A stretch of DNA of 64,000 bases from NCBI GenBank assembly GCA_902801985.1, contig CADCKD010000015.1:1-64000 (forward strand), in the 5' to 3' direction. The stretch is from an uncultured bacterium (GTDB taxonomy: Bacteria > Cyanobacteriota > Vampirovibrionia > Gastranaerophilales > Gastranaerophilaceae). The notes under the pieces are model-generated. The model was not told the origin of the DNA. It ran no database searches and saw only the letters and a list, made by a program, of their open reading frames with translations. Positions 18,840 through 27,760 of the stretch are shown one piece after another. The translations under genes and the position numbers were made by a program. The first letter of the stretch is position 1; the number at the start of each line of letters is the position of its first letter.

Positions 18840-19330
18840 AAGCTTTATGCGTGAGGGCTGGAGTGAGGGGCTTTAGACATTACTCCTCCCCTGCGGGTTA
18901 GGAGGTGGGGTAAGGTTTATCACCGCCCCTTGCGGGAGGGGGTAGGGGGTGGGGTACATTGATAAGTTTGATAAGTTGGATAAGTTTGATAGGTTTGATA
19001 AGTACACATCAGGTTCAGAATGACGTAACTATTTCTCCTCCCCTGCGGGAGGGGGTAGGGGGTGGGGTACATTGATAGGTTTGATAAGTTGGATAAGTTT
19101 GATAGGTTTGATAAGTACACATCAGGTTCAGAATGACGTAACTATTTCTCCTCCCCTGCGGGTAGGGGGTGGGGTAAGGTTTATCCCCGCCCCTTGCGGG
19201 AGGGGTAGGGGGTGGGGTACATTGATAGGTTTGATAAGTTAGATAAGTTTGATAGGTTTGATAAGTACAAATCAGGTTCAGAATGACGTAACTATTTCTC
19301 CTCCCCTGCGGGGGGAGGTTGGGTGGGGGA
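18840..19330. repeat. G-rich tandem repeat array
   Basis: The landmark GGGGTACATTGATA recurs at 18951, 19064 and 19214, giving unit lengths of 113 and 150 bases; the longer unit holds an extra G-rich segment of about 37 bases. Each unit contains a CCCCTGCGGGAGGGG-type palindrome, a run of G-tracts, a string of TTTGATAAG/TTGGATAAG-like short repeats, and the segment CAGGTTCAGAATGACGTAAC. Minus-strand reading frames through the array give only Thr/Tyr/Pro repeats and are not genes. Confidence 0.85.
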
Positions 19331-19335
19331 CTATT

Positions 19336-19430
19336 GTCATTGCGAGGAGGAACGATAGTGACGACGCGGCAATCTAGATTAAACAAAAAATCAAAAACGG
19401 CTGGATTGCTTCGCTAATGCTCGCAATGAC
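19336..19430. mobile_element. REP/MITE-like palindromic element
   Basis: The 95-base element is bounded by perfect 11-base inverted repeats: GTCATTGCGAG at 19336-19346 and CTCGCAATGAC at 19420-19430. It encodes nothing. The left half recurs at 32006-32027 near asd. It resembles the small non-autonomous palindromic elements common between genes in many bacteria. No transposase is in the window. Confidence 0.65.
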
Positions 19431-19455
19431 ATGAAAAAATGCGTAAGATTGATTA

Positions 19456-19630
19456 CAACATTTACCCCCGCTCGAAATGACAAGGGAATATTCGTAACTA
19501 TTTGGAACAACATTTACCCCCGCTCGAAATGACAGGGGAATATTCGTAACCATTTAGCACAACATTTACCCCTGCTCGAAATGACAGGGGAATATTCGTA
19601 ACCATTTAGCACAACATTTACCCCCGCTTC
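19456..19630. repeat. 52-base tandem repeat, about 3.4 copies
   Basis: CAACATTTACCCC recurs at 19456, 19508, 19560 and 19612, an exact 52-base period. The units contain GCTCGAAATGACAGGGGAAT and ATTCGTAACCATTTAGCA with few differences; the last copy is partial. A degenerate relative lies at 55565-55635. Confidence 0.85.
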
Positions 19631-19704
19631 ACATAACTTTATAAACACACAGACCTAAAAAAGGTTCGATATATCTTAATATATCCTTTAGTACAAAAGA
19701 GGGA

Positions 19705-19733
19705 TTTACAAAAGCTCAAAGGGTTGTTATAAT
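19705..19733 (+). promoter_or_regulatory. Sigma-70-type promoter for the 19801 gene
   Basis: TTTACA (19705-19710), a 17-base spacer and TATAAT (19728-19733) form a near-consensus promoter about 67 bases before the ATG at 19801. Confidence 0.7.
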
Positions 19734-19800
19734 AATGGATAAGGTTAATGAAAAAGGTTGTTGCGTTCGATGCGTAACAAGTGAGTAAAAGAGGTGTGAA

Positions 19801-20586
19801 ATGGCTATATTACCGGTTAGTAGTGTTAATTTAGATTCAAATAACAGGGTAGGTTTTAGGGGCGATATGGAAGTAGCTCCGTTAAAGCGTGTTGATAGCG
19901 ATATGGAAGGGAAAGCCCGTACATCGGTTGGTAAATATGCGACAGTACCGGTTGTAGTATTGATGACATTGAACCCGTCATTATCAGCGCAAGCAGCGGG
20001 GAACAATGCACCTGAGCCAAAACAAATAACAATGGAGATGCCATACGCTCCATCAGAGGCGAGCGAAGCAGAGCCAATGTATGACTTTGCATCAGAAGCT
20101 GCCGCCCTCTCCGCACCTGAATCCGCACCTCAAACAAGCTCAACAGAAGCGCCATACGGCTGGGGTTATCTAAATGATTACAAAATTTTATATTCTACTA
20201 ATGCTACTGGCAATGGAGAAAAAAGATATTTGGTATTTGAGCAAGATCCACTGAATGAAAATTATGAGATAAGTACAATGTATTTTATAAAAGCCGGTTC
20301 CGTCGGACCAAAATATATTGCCCCTCCTATGATACAAGAATTAGTTTACCACGACTTAGGCAAAAATGACGAATATTGTAGCGTAAAAGTAGTGGGGGCA
20401 ATCATAAAAAATGGTAAGGATATTGGAAGAGAATATTATGAAGAACGTATAGACGACCAAACGGCACAGATATTAATTGACATACTTTCTTATAAAAGCA
20501 AATGGGAAAACAGAGCAGGACTTAAATTTTCAGTTACAAAAGACCCAAATATAGCAGATGTCAAAAAGATTTATGATTACGAATAA
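19801..20586 (+). CDS. Uncharacterised protein with a short N-terminal hydrophobic segment
   Basis: I do not recognise this 261-residue protein. Residues 1-45 are polar (SVNLDSNNRVGFRGD). A hydrophobic stretch at about 46-66 (YATVPVVVLMTLNPSLSAQA) ends like a signal-peptide cleavage site but sits unusually far from the start. An Ala/Glu/Pro-rich linker (70-118) follows, then a globular region (120-261) with Tyr-rich strands. It has a good promoter (19705-19733) and an AAAGAGG ribosome site. It lies 92 bases before a large unrecognised gene on the same strand. The far-set hydrophobic segment could be a membrane anchor or an atypical export signal. Confidence 0.6.
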   Translation: MAILPVSSVNLDSNNRVGFRGDMEVAPLKRVDSDMEGKARTSVGKYATVPVVVLMTLNPSLSAQAAGNNAPEPKQITMEMPYAPSEASEAEPMYDFASEAAALSAPESAPQTSSTEAPYGWGYLNDYKILYSTNATGNGEKRYLVFEQDPLNENYEISTMYFIKAGSVGPKYIAPPMIQELVYHDLGKNDEYCSVKVVGAIIKNGKDIGREYYEERIDDQTAQILIDILSYKSKWENRAGLKFSVTKDPNIADVKKIYDYE

Positions 20587-20678
20587 TCTGCATTAAGAAA
20601 TGTAACTAAATGACAAATTTATGAAAAATTTTGTTACTTTTTTTTTTCATATATATATGAAATAAGAGATGTGATGAT

Positions 20679-23600
20679 ATGGCAGATTTTAATATTGATG
20701 ATTTATTAAAACAACAACAAATAAACACTACCCAAACGGCTACGCAACCAGCGGTTAGCCCAACAAAGTCTGCTGAAGTAATACCATTAGTTGAAAAACA
20801 AGAAGGCGAAGAAAAAAGCAATAATAGTTTAATTAGTGAAGAAAAAAAAGTCGAAATAGAACAACAAGCTGGGGAAATACGCAAAGAACGCGGAGAAAAC
20901 AATGCAAGAGAAATAGCCCAAATAACACAAACAAAAAAGCAGGCACAGCAAGAGCAAGGTGTTGGTCGTAAGTATATGGAAGTATTATTTTCCTCAAAAA
21001 AACCGGGTGAAAAGGCCCTTGAGGTTGCAAATATATATTTATCAGCGCAAGATGAAAAATATCAAGCACTTAAAACAGAACAAGAGAAAAAAGATTATAT
21101 ACAAAAAATAATGACTGAATTAGGTCAACATCTTAATAATGGAAATTCAAAAACAAATCCTTTTGATATTTTGACACTTATTACTATTGCAGATAAAAAC
21201 AATTGGTCTCCTGAAACAATTATATCTAAAAGCAATACTGAATTAAAGGATAAAATAATAGAAACACAAAAAAACGAAATAGGTAAAATTCTTAATAAAA
21301 TTACCCCAGACAATCCGCAAAAAGGAATGCAGGAATTGACAGAAACGATCCTAATGCTTACAGGAGACAAAAAAATTTCTGAAATAAAAGACCCTAAGGA
21401 AAAAGGGAAATATATAAATACAAAGATAGACAACTTTCTTAGGGAGAAATTGGGGATTTCCGGATGGAAAGACTCTACAGATAATGGTAAAGCTGCATTG
21501 ATAATGATAACGAAAATATTTATTGAACAAGCTGTGGAGAAAAAAGGGATTTCTGGAATCACGGACTTTAAAAAGCTTTCAGAAAAAGAGAAGGCTCTCT
21601 TTATACAAAAAGGTATAAATAAAATCATCAATGATCCAAATCTTGGCGAAGAATATAAAAAGATATTAAAAGCTATATTACCAAATATAGCTACAAGCAT
21701 TGATATAGTAAATAAAATTAATAAAGAAAAACCTACAAACCAAGATATGCTTAATTATTTAGAAGCGCAACATAATAAAGGCAAATTGAGTAAAGAGGAG
21801 GCAGAATTATATAAATATTACAAAAATATAAAAGAACTAGGTCAGCTTGATATGGACGCAGAAGCTCAATTTATTGGGAACATTATCGAAGCGCGACTTT
21901 TACATAATGGTAACATGTTAAAACACTTACAGGCTAGTATAGGCGATAAAAATATATTTACAAAAGAAGGGAAAAGTGAAATCCAAAAATGGATTGATAA
22001 AGGTGTCGCAGATGGAGACCCTAATCAGATAAATATTCTGAAAGAATTTCTTATATCTAATCATAATATGACAAAAGAAGAAGCGGAGAAATATATTAAA
22101 CAATTCAACTGGAATCGCTCTCTTAGTGCAGCAGAATCCATGGCATATGCCAGAGGGGATGCAGAGGCAGCAGCTATTACAGCTAAAAATATAGATGATT
22201 TTGGCCATGACCAATTAAAAGAAGCTTCAATAAATTTTACTAAAAAACATGGAGCAGAACAATTGGGAGAAGAGGGTTCAAAACAATATTTTAAAATGGC
22301 ACCTGACTCTCATGTGGGAGCAATGTCATATAGCGTTAACCACACATTTGACATAGAAACAGCCCGAAATATTTTTACTGATGTCGCAGGAGATAAAAAC
22401 GTTCCCGCAGATAGGAGAGGGAGAGTTGTTCAAGAATCATTATTAACAACTGATGACCCGAATAGAATCAGAGCATATACGAACAGTTATAAAAAAATTC
22501 CAGATTCTACCGTAACTGAAGCTATGGCTGCAGCCGCACATGACACCCAAGATTCAAATATAAGAGAAATTATTGAATCTGGTGTAAATTATGCTATACA
22601 AAATAACGGTTATAGTACTGACGAAAAAAATAGAATTAATACGGCACTAGAAACAGGAAACACATCATATCTCAGCACTTCAAATTCTTCATCTTCTTCA
22701 AGCAGTTCAGGGACTGGCAAATCTTCAAGTTCGCAAGGAACTTCAGGTTCGCGCGGAACTTCAAGTTCTCACGGAACTTCAGGTTCAAACGGCACTTCAG
22801 GTTCGTCAAACACTCCTAAAACAGGTTCAAGCTCAAACAGCTCATCAGCACAAAGTGCAGCTGCACAAGCAAGAGCACAAGCTCAACAAGATTACGCTCA
22901 AGCCGTAACTCAAGCACTTCAACTTCGCAAAGAAGAAGCGCTAAAAAGACTTGCACAAATTACCGAAAATTACCAAAAGAGCGTTAAAGAACGCGAAGAA
23001 AGAAAAGCTAAAGAAGCTCAAAAAACTCAAAAAACAGAAGAACAAAGCACTAATAAAGATTATTCGAAATTTGACCCTGAAGTACGCAAAGTATTAGAAG
23101 AATCAGATAGAGTCTTCGAAAGTGCAGATAAAACACTCGAAATTGCTAAAATTGACTCAGCATTAACTGATGCAGAAATTGCTGTTCCTGCTGATAAAAG
23201 AGAAGAACTTATTCAAGCTTATCAATCAGGCGGCGCAGCTTATTTATACGAAAAATTGGGTTCTGTAAGTACCAAATACCAAGAACAATACCTCCACTAC
23301 TTTGCAGAACACGCAAGCACAAGCGATTTATGCTCTTTCGCCGAAAAACACGTCGGAAATAAAAATATTATTCTTGCTTTATATCAAAGAAGTAACAACC
23401 CTGCATTGTTACAATATTTGGGCGAATCAAACGCACTTGATTTATTGAACAAAGGCAAAATTAAATTGGAAGACTTCTTGAAATACGCAAGCCCTGACAC
23501 TGTTGCAAGATATATCCAAAGCATGAAAGAAATTGGTAATACTGATGCGATTAAAGCAGTTGTAAGCCAATTAAGCCTTAAACAAAGAGAAGAAACTTCA

Positions 23601-23900
23601 GAAAGTGTTATTGCCGAAGCTCAAAACAACACTCCGCTTCCGGGGTCTGATGAGTGGATAAGAGCACAGCAAAAACAAATGGAAAATGCAAGCAATCTTG
23701 GCGTTGAACCAAAGGCAAGTGCACCTAAAAGAGAAACAGAAAAACTTAATTTAGACGGCTCAACTCCTACAATTGGCGCAGGTATGCTTAGTTTGAATCC
23801 GGAAGAAGACGAATTCGATGGTCTGTCTATGGGCTCAAACAGAGTAAGAATGGGAATTGATATTAAAAAACGCGACAAAAGATTTTTTAGAATTGGCTAA
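20679..23900 (+). CDS. Large uncharacterised alpha-helical protein with Ser/Gly/Thr-rich linker
   Basis: I do not recognise this 1073-residue protein. There is no signal peptide or membrane segment. Residues 1-100 are charged and Gln-rich. About 100-665 are predicted helical, with Lys/Glu-rich segments. About 667-725 form a Ser/Gly/Thr linker built of GTSGS-like repeats encoded by roughly 18-base DNA repeats. About 725-790 are coiled-coil-like (AQARAQAQQDYAQAV), and 795-990 are a second helical region. The segment before the linker (DEKNRINTALETGNTSYL) resembles one after it (DKREELIQAYQSGGAAYL), which suggests an internal duplication. A palindrome TTTCATATATATATGAAA lies about 15 bases upstream. 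It may be a scaffold or surface-associated protein; no function can be named. Confidence 0.7.
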   Translation: MADFNIDDLLKQQQINTTQTATQPAVSPTKSAEVIPLVEKQEGEEKSNNSLISEEKKVEIEQQAGEIRKERGENNAREIAQITQTKKQAQQEQGVGRKYMEVLFSSKKPGEKALEVANIYLSAQDEKYQALKTEQEKKDYIQKIMTELGQHLNNGNSKTNPFDILTLITIADKNNWSPETIISKSNTELKDKIIETQKNEIGKILNKITPDNPQKGMQELTETILMLTGDKKISEIKDPKEKGKYINTKIDNFLREKLGISGWKDSTDNGKAALIMITKIFIEQAVEKKGISGITDFKKLSEKEKALFIQKGINKIINDPNLGEEYKKILKAILPNIATSIDIVNKINKEKPTNQDMLNYLEAQHNKGKLSKEEAELYKYYKNIKELGQLDMDAEAQFIGNIIEARLLHNGNMLKHLQASIGDKNIFTKEGKSEIQKWIDKGVADGDPNQINILKEFLISNHNMTKEEAEKYIKQFNWNRSLSAAESMAYARGDAEAAAITAKNIDDFGHDQLKEASINFTKKHGAEQLGEEGSKQYFKMAPDSHVGAMSYSVNHTFDIETARNIFTDVAGDKNVPADRRGRVVQESLLTTDDPNRIRAYTNSYKKIPDSTVTEAMAAAAHDTQDSNIREIIESGVNYAIQNNGYSTDEKNRINTALETGNTSYLSTSNSSSSSSSSGTGKSSSSQGTSGSRGTSSSHGTSGSNGTSGSSNTPKTGSSSNSSSAQSAAAQARAQAQQDYAQAVTQALQLRKEEALKRLAQITENYQKSVKEREERKAKEAQKTQKTEEQSTNKDYSKFDPEVRKVLEESDRVFESADKTLEIAKIDSALTDAEIAVPADKREELIQAYQSGGAAYLYEKLGSVSTKYQEQYLHYFAEHASTSDLCSFAEKHVGNKNIILALYQRSNNPALLQYLGESNALDLLNKGKIKLEDFLKYASPDTVARYIQSMKEIGNTDAIKAVVSQLSLKQREETSESVIAEAQNNTPLPGSDEWIRAQQKQMENASNLGVEPKASAPKRETEKLNLDGSTPTIGAGMLSLNPEEDEFDGLSMGSNRVRMGIDIKKRDKRFFRIG

Positions 23901-24049
23901 TTCTTGATTTTTTTAATCTTTTGTGATGTAATCTTGGTACAGTAATGATTGTAACGTCATTCAACAAAAAATTAAAGATTCTTCGGGCTTTGCCCTCAGA
24001 ATGACGAAAGTACAATTGTTATGAGTCCATTTGAAAGAAGACAATTTAA

Positions 24050-24919
24050 TTGCCTGAAACTAAGAAAATTACATTAGCCAAATATGCAGGGTTCTGTTAC
24101 GGAGTAAAAAGAGCCGTTGATACTGTTGTGAAGTTAAAAAAAGAAAACCCTGACAAAAATGTTTATATTCTTGGAGAATTGATTCACAATTCTCAAGTGA
24201 TTGATGAGCTTGGAGATTATGGAATTGAAACAATAAACGAACTTCCGCAAAATGGGAAAGGCTATTGTGTTGTAAGAACTCACGGCCAAACACCAAAAGT
24301 TTTCGGGCAAATACAGAATGCCGGATTTGAAGTTTGTGATTTGACTTGCCCTGATGTTAAAAAAGTTCAGCAAAGAGCAATTGAACTTGTAAAAGAAGGA
24401 TATTATCTTGTAATTGTCGGCAAAGAAGAGCATCCGGAAGTTGCTGCTATCAAAGCGAATGCACTGCAATACAGCGATAGAATTCTTGTTTCTACATTGA
24501 TTTCAGATCTTGAACAGCACGAACAAGAGTTAAAAGAAGCTAAAAAAGTAGGAGTGGTTGTTCAAACAACACAAATGCTTTCTACCTTAAATCCAATTGT
24601 AGAATATTTAACCTCTATCTCAAAAGAAATACGGGTTATAAACACTATCTGCCCAAGCACTTCAAAAAGACAGGAAGAAGCAGCACAAATGGCACAGAAT
24701 AATGATTTAATGATTGTTGTAGGTTCCAAAAACAGTGCCAATACAACTCATTTGGCAGACATTTGCAGAGAGTTTACAAAAACAATTCATATTGAATCAG
24801 AAAAAGAATTAGAACAATATAAAGACATAATATCAATGTCTAAAGATATTGGAATTACAGCAGGAGCCTCAACTCCGCAAAGTGTAATAGACAAAGTAGT
24901 AGAAAAATTGGAGGATTAA
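24050..24919 (+). CDS. ispH: 4-hydroxy-3-methylbut-2-enyl diphosphate reductase (IspH/LytB)
   Basis: IspH makes isopentenyl and dimethylallyl diphosphate in the last step of the MEP isoprenoid pathway, using a [4Fe-4S] cluster. The three cluster cysteines are present: Cys16 in GFCYGVKRA, Cys100 in LTCPDV and Cys201 in NTICPSTSKRQ. HPEV and the Ser-Ala-Asn-Thr-Thr motif are also there. The length of 289 is typical. The start is a TTG at 24050 with GAAAGAAG 9 bases before it; no ATG or GTG nearby is in frame. It precedes rpsA, a linkage known in several phyla. Confidence 0.95.
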   Translation: MPETKKITLAKYAGFCYGVKRAVDTVVKLKKENPDKNVYILGELIHNSQVIDELGDYGIETINELPQNGKGYCVVRTHGQTPKVFGQIQNAGFEVCDLTCPDVKKVQQRAIELVKEGYYLVIVGKEEHPEVAAIKANALQYSDRILVSTLISDLEQHEQELKEAKKVGVVVQTTQMLSTLNPIVEYLTSISKEIRVINTICPSTSKRQEEAAQMAQNNDLMIVVGSKNSANTTHLADICREFTKTIHIESEKELEQYKDIISMSKDIGITAGASTPQSVIDKVVEKLED

Positions 24920-24982
24920 CCCCTCCCTAACCCTCTAAAAGGTGAGGGAAAATAAAAAATAAAAGAAAAGGAGAAAATAAAA

Positions 24983-26080
24983 ATGACACAAGCAACATTA
25001 GACGATTTTGAAAAATTATTAGAAGAAAGCTTTTCAAAATCACATGCAGTAGCCGACATAGTTGAAGGCACAATTTTAAGAAAAGAAAAAGACGGTTATT
25101 TAGTAAGCGTTCACGGAACAAAAACAGAAGCATTCCTACCTGAAAGAGAAATCTCTTCAATGGAAGGTACAGCTCCTGTTGAAATCGGCGATACTAAAGA
25201 ATTCTACGTATTAAAAGAAGAAAATGATGAAGACGGTATGCTATTATCATTGAAAAGACTTGCATTTGCTCAAGCTTGGGCTCAACTTAACGATGCAAAA
25301 GTTCAAGGCGATACAATCCTTGCAAAAGTTGTTTCAGTTGTTAAGGGCGGCGTTTTAGTTGATGTAGCTGATTTAAAAGGCTTCATCCCATCTTCTCAAC
25401 TTAGAACAGGAACTCCGTTTGATGGTTTATTGGATCAAAAAATTGAAGTTAAAGTTTTGGAAGCTGATCCTAAGAAAAATAAACTTATTTTATCTCAAAG
25501 ACAAGCTATCGCAGAACAAAGAGATCAAGTTGTTGACAATATTTTGTCAGAACTTCAAGAAGATCAAGTTGTTAAAGGTGAAGTTGTCAGAATTGCTGAT
25601 TTTGGTGCATTCGTTGACATCAACGGAATCGACGGTTTACTTCCTATTTCAGAAATTTCTTGGTCAAGAATTAAACACCCATCTGATGTTATTTCTTTAG
25701 GCGAAACTATTGAAGTTAAAATCATCAAGATTGATTCTGAATTAAAGAGAATTTCTTTATCATTAAAGAGAATGGGCGAAGATCCATGGCAGCAAATTGA
25801 AGGCCAATTCTCTGAAGGTCAAGTTATCACAGGTACAGTAAACAAAGTTACAGGTTTTGGTGCATTTATCAATATCTTCCCTGGAGTAGAAGCTTTGTTA
25901 CCTGTTTCTGAAATGGCTGAAGAAACAATCAATCCGTTCAACAAATTCAAAGTTGGCGACAGTGTAGAAGTTCTTATCAAGAAATTCACACCACAAGAAC
26001 ACAGAATCGCATTGAGCATTAAAGATATAGGAAAAGAAGTTGTTTCTGAATCAGAAGCATCAGAAGAAACAGCTGAATAA
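24983..26080 (+). CDS. rpsA: 30S ribosomal protein S1 (four S1 domains)
   Basis: The 365-residue protein has four S1 RNA-binding domains starting near residues 24, 105, 190 and 275. Each has the typical G.V..G.V..V...GA.V.. pattern, for example GEVVRIADFGAFVDI and GTVNKVTGFGAFINI. S1 helps mRNA bind the small ribosomal subunit. Four domains is shorter than the six of Proteobacteria and close to cyanobacterial and Firmicute forms. A strong GGAGAA site precedes the ATG. A terminator at 26104-26140 follows. Confidence 0.92.
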   Translation: MTQATLDDFEKLLEESFSKSHAVADIVEGTILRKEKDGYLVSVHGTKTEAFLPEREISSMEGTAPVEIGDTKEFYVLKEENDEDGMLLSLKRLAFAQAWAQLNDAKVQGDTILAKVVSVVKGGVLVDVADLKGFIPSSQLRTGTPFDGLLDQKIEVKVLEADPKKNKLILSQRQAIAEQRDQVVDNILSELQEDQVVKGEVVRIADFGAFVDINGIDGLLPISEISWSRIKHPSDVISLGETIEVKIIKIDSELKRISLSLKRMGEDPWQQIEGQFSEGQVITGTVNKVTGFGAFINIFPGVEALLPVSEMAEETINPFNKFKVGDSVEVLIKKFTPQEHRIALSIKDIGKEVVSESEASEETAE

Positions 26081-26103
26081 GAAATTCTTCTATTAAAAAA
26101 AAT

Positions 26104-26140
26104 AAAGCGCGAGATTTTTCAAATCCCGCGCTTTATTTTA
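26104..26140. terminator. Bidirectional terminator between rpsA and deoC
   Basis: The stem pairs AAAGCGCGAGATTT with AAATCCCGCGCTTT (one mismatch, 3-base loop), flanked by A-rich sequence on the left and T-rich on the right. It can stop the convergent rpsA and metF-deoC transcripts. Confidence 0.85.
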
Positions 26141-26155
26141 TCTTTCTGCATTCTT

Positions 26156-26806
26156 TTAAGAAACAATCTTTATACCTGAGCTTGTCCCAAGTCTTACTGC
26201 ACCTGCTTCAATCATAGCAATAGCGGCTTCTTTATCTCTTATGCCGCCGGAAGCTTTCACCTGAAGACCTGCATCTTTTACTGTTTGATACATAAGTTTT
26301 ACATCCTCAGCTTTTGCTCCGACACCGCCCTTTACAAATCCTGTTGAGGTTTTAACCAAATCCGCACCACCTTCTATTGAATATTTGCAAGCTCTTACTA
26401 TTTCTTCTTTGGTTAACAAATCTGTTTCAATAATCACTTTCAAATTATGAACACCGCATGCCTGCTTGATTGAACGAATTTCGTTCACAATAAAATCTTT
26501 ATCATCGTCTTTCAATTTGGTTACATTGATAACCATATCGATTTCGTCAGCACCATCTTCTATTGCTTTTTTTGTTTCAAAAACTTTTACGTCTGTTGTA
26601 TTTGCCCCTAGAGGAAAACCGATTACAGTCACAATTTTCACATCACTGCCTTTTAGATTTTCTTTTGCAAGTTTTACATAACAAGGATTTACACAAACTC
26701 CGAGAAATTTGTGCTCTTTTGCTTCTTCAAACAGCTTTAGCAAATCTTTTTCTGATGCATCTTGCTTTAAAAGCGTATGCTCAACATATTTGTTCAAATT
26801 TTCCAT
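26156..26806 (-). CDS. deoC: Deoxyribose-phosphate aldolase
   Basis: DeoC splits 2-deoxyribose-5-phosphate into acetaldehyde and glyceraldehyde-3-phosphate in nucleoside salvage. The 216-residue chain has the class I aldolase residues: Schiff-base Lys152 in DLVKTSTGF, Lys184 in VKASGGIR and Asp90 in EIDMVINV. The length is typical. It lies 13 bases downstream of metF on the same strand, with its own GGAG site. The metF-deoC pairing has no obvious pathway logic. Confidence 0.95.
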   Translation of the reverse strand: MENLNKYVEHTLLKQDASEKDLLKLFEEAKEHKFLGVCVNPCYVKLAKENLKGSDVKIVTVIGFPLGANTTDVKVFETKKAIEDGADEIDMVINVTKLKDDDKDFIVNEIRSIKQACGVHNLKVIIETDLLTKEEIVRACKYSIEGGADLVKTSTGFVKGGVGAKAEDVKLMYQTVKDAGLQVKASGGIRDKEAAIAMIEAGAVRLGTSSGIKIVS

Positions 26807-26819
26807 AAATACTCTCCTT

Positions 26820-27680
26820 TTATAATATATTTTCTAAAATTTCAGATATTTGATCCGAATGATTTAAAATAAAATAATGCAATCCGCAAACACCGAATTC
26901 TATTAAATCTTGACATTGATTTATACAAAATTCCGCCCCGATTTTTTTAGCATCATCAGGATATTTTTCAAGTTGTTCCCTTAATTTTTTGGGCACGGTA
27001 ACTTTTGTCATAGAAATCATTTTTTCGACCTGAGAAAGACTTCTTATTGGCATTATCCCTGGAATTACAGGAACATTTATCCCTGCTTTACAAACATTTT
27101 CCACATAATGAAAATACTTGTCATTATCAAAAAATAACTGAGTAAATATTGCACTTGCTCCGGCATCTATTTTACGTTTTAAGTTTTTAATATCCTCGTG
27201 CGAATTTTTACTTTCTGGATGAGTTTCAGGATAGCCTGCAACACCGATAGATAGAGTCGTTTTTTCTTTTATAAATTCAACAAGTTCATTCGCATACTTA
27301 AAATCTAATTCTTCACGCTTGATATAATCAGGAATATCCCCCCTTAATGCAAGAATATTTTCTATCCCGATATTTTCGACAGAAACAATATGTTCTTCCA
27401 CTTCATCTTTTAATGACGACACACAGGTAAAATGAGGCATAAGATTGAATTCTAAATCTCTTATGCTTTTCATATCCTCGATAGAGAACCTGTTTGCAGC
27501 ACCATTCGCCCCATAAGTTAAAGATATCAAAACAGGTTCAAATCTTTTTAATATCCTTAATTCCTCATATAAAGAAGAAATATCATTACCTTTTGGCGGG
27601 AAAATTTCAAAAGAAATCTTAGGGCTAAAATCGCCAACACTCCCAAAATTTCTCTGATGATATATTTCTGATAATTCCAT
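26820..27680 (-). CDS. metF: 5,10-methylenetetrahydrofolate reductase
   Basis: MetF reduces methylene-THF to methyl-THF for methionine synthesis, with FAD. The 286-residue barrel has the expected landmarks: FEIFPPKG near the N-terminus, [29 protein letters not shown] and PVIPGIMPI. There is no Shine-Dalgarno. A TATAAT hexamer on the minus strand ends 6 bases before the ATG, so transcription would begin at or next to the start codon, giving a leaderless message. Confidence 0.93.
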   Translation of the reverse strand: MELSEIYHQRNFGSVGDFSPKISFEIFPPKGNDISSLYEELRILKRFEPVLISLTYGANGAANRFSIEDMKSIRDLEFNLMPHFTCVSSLKDEVEEHIVSVENIGIENILALRGDIPDYIKREELDFKYANELVEFIKEKTTLSIGVAGYPETHPESKNSHEDIKNLKRKIDAGASAIFTQLFFDNDKYFHYVENVCKAGINVPVIPGIMPIRSLSQVEKMISMTKVTVPKKLREQLEKYPDDAKKIGAEFCINQCQDLIEFGVCGLHYFILNHSDQISEILENIL

Positions 27681-27760
27681 ATGCTAATTATAGCACATAA
27701 TATACCTAATTTTAAATTTCATGCTATAATTCAAATAAATCAGTTGAAAAGGGGATAAAA

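Noticed and set aside
18920-19386. Minus-strand reading frames of 66 and 123 codons rich in TYQTYQ and PPPTP
   Set aside because: They are read-through of the tandem repeat array. The period and low complexity explain them, and there is no ribosome site.
18840-19630. A CRISPR array
   Set aside because: The units are directly tandem, with no unique spacers, unequal length and no cas genes.
19735-19788. A 17-codon Cys-containing ORF ending just before the gene at 19801, a possible leader peptide
   Set aside because: Its ATG lies before the transcription start expected from the TTTACA-17-TATAAT promoter at 19705-19733.
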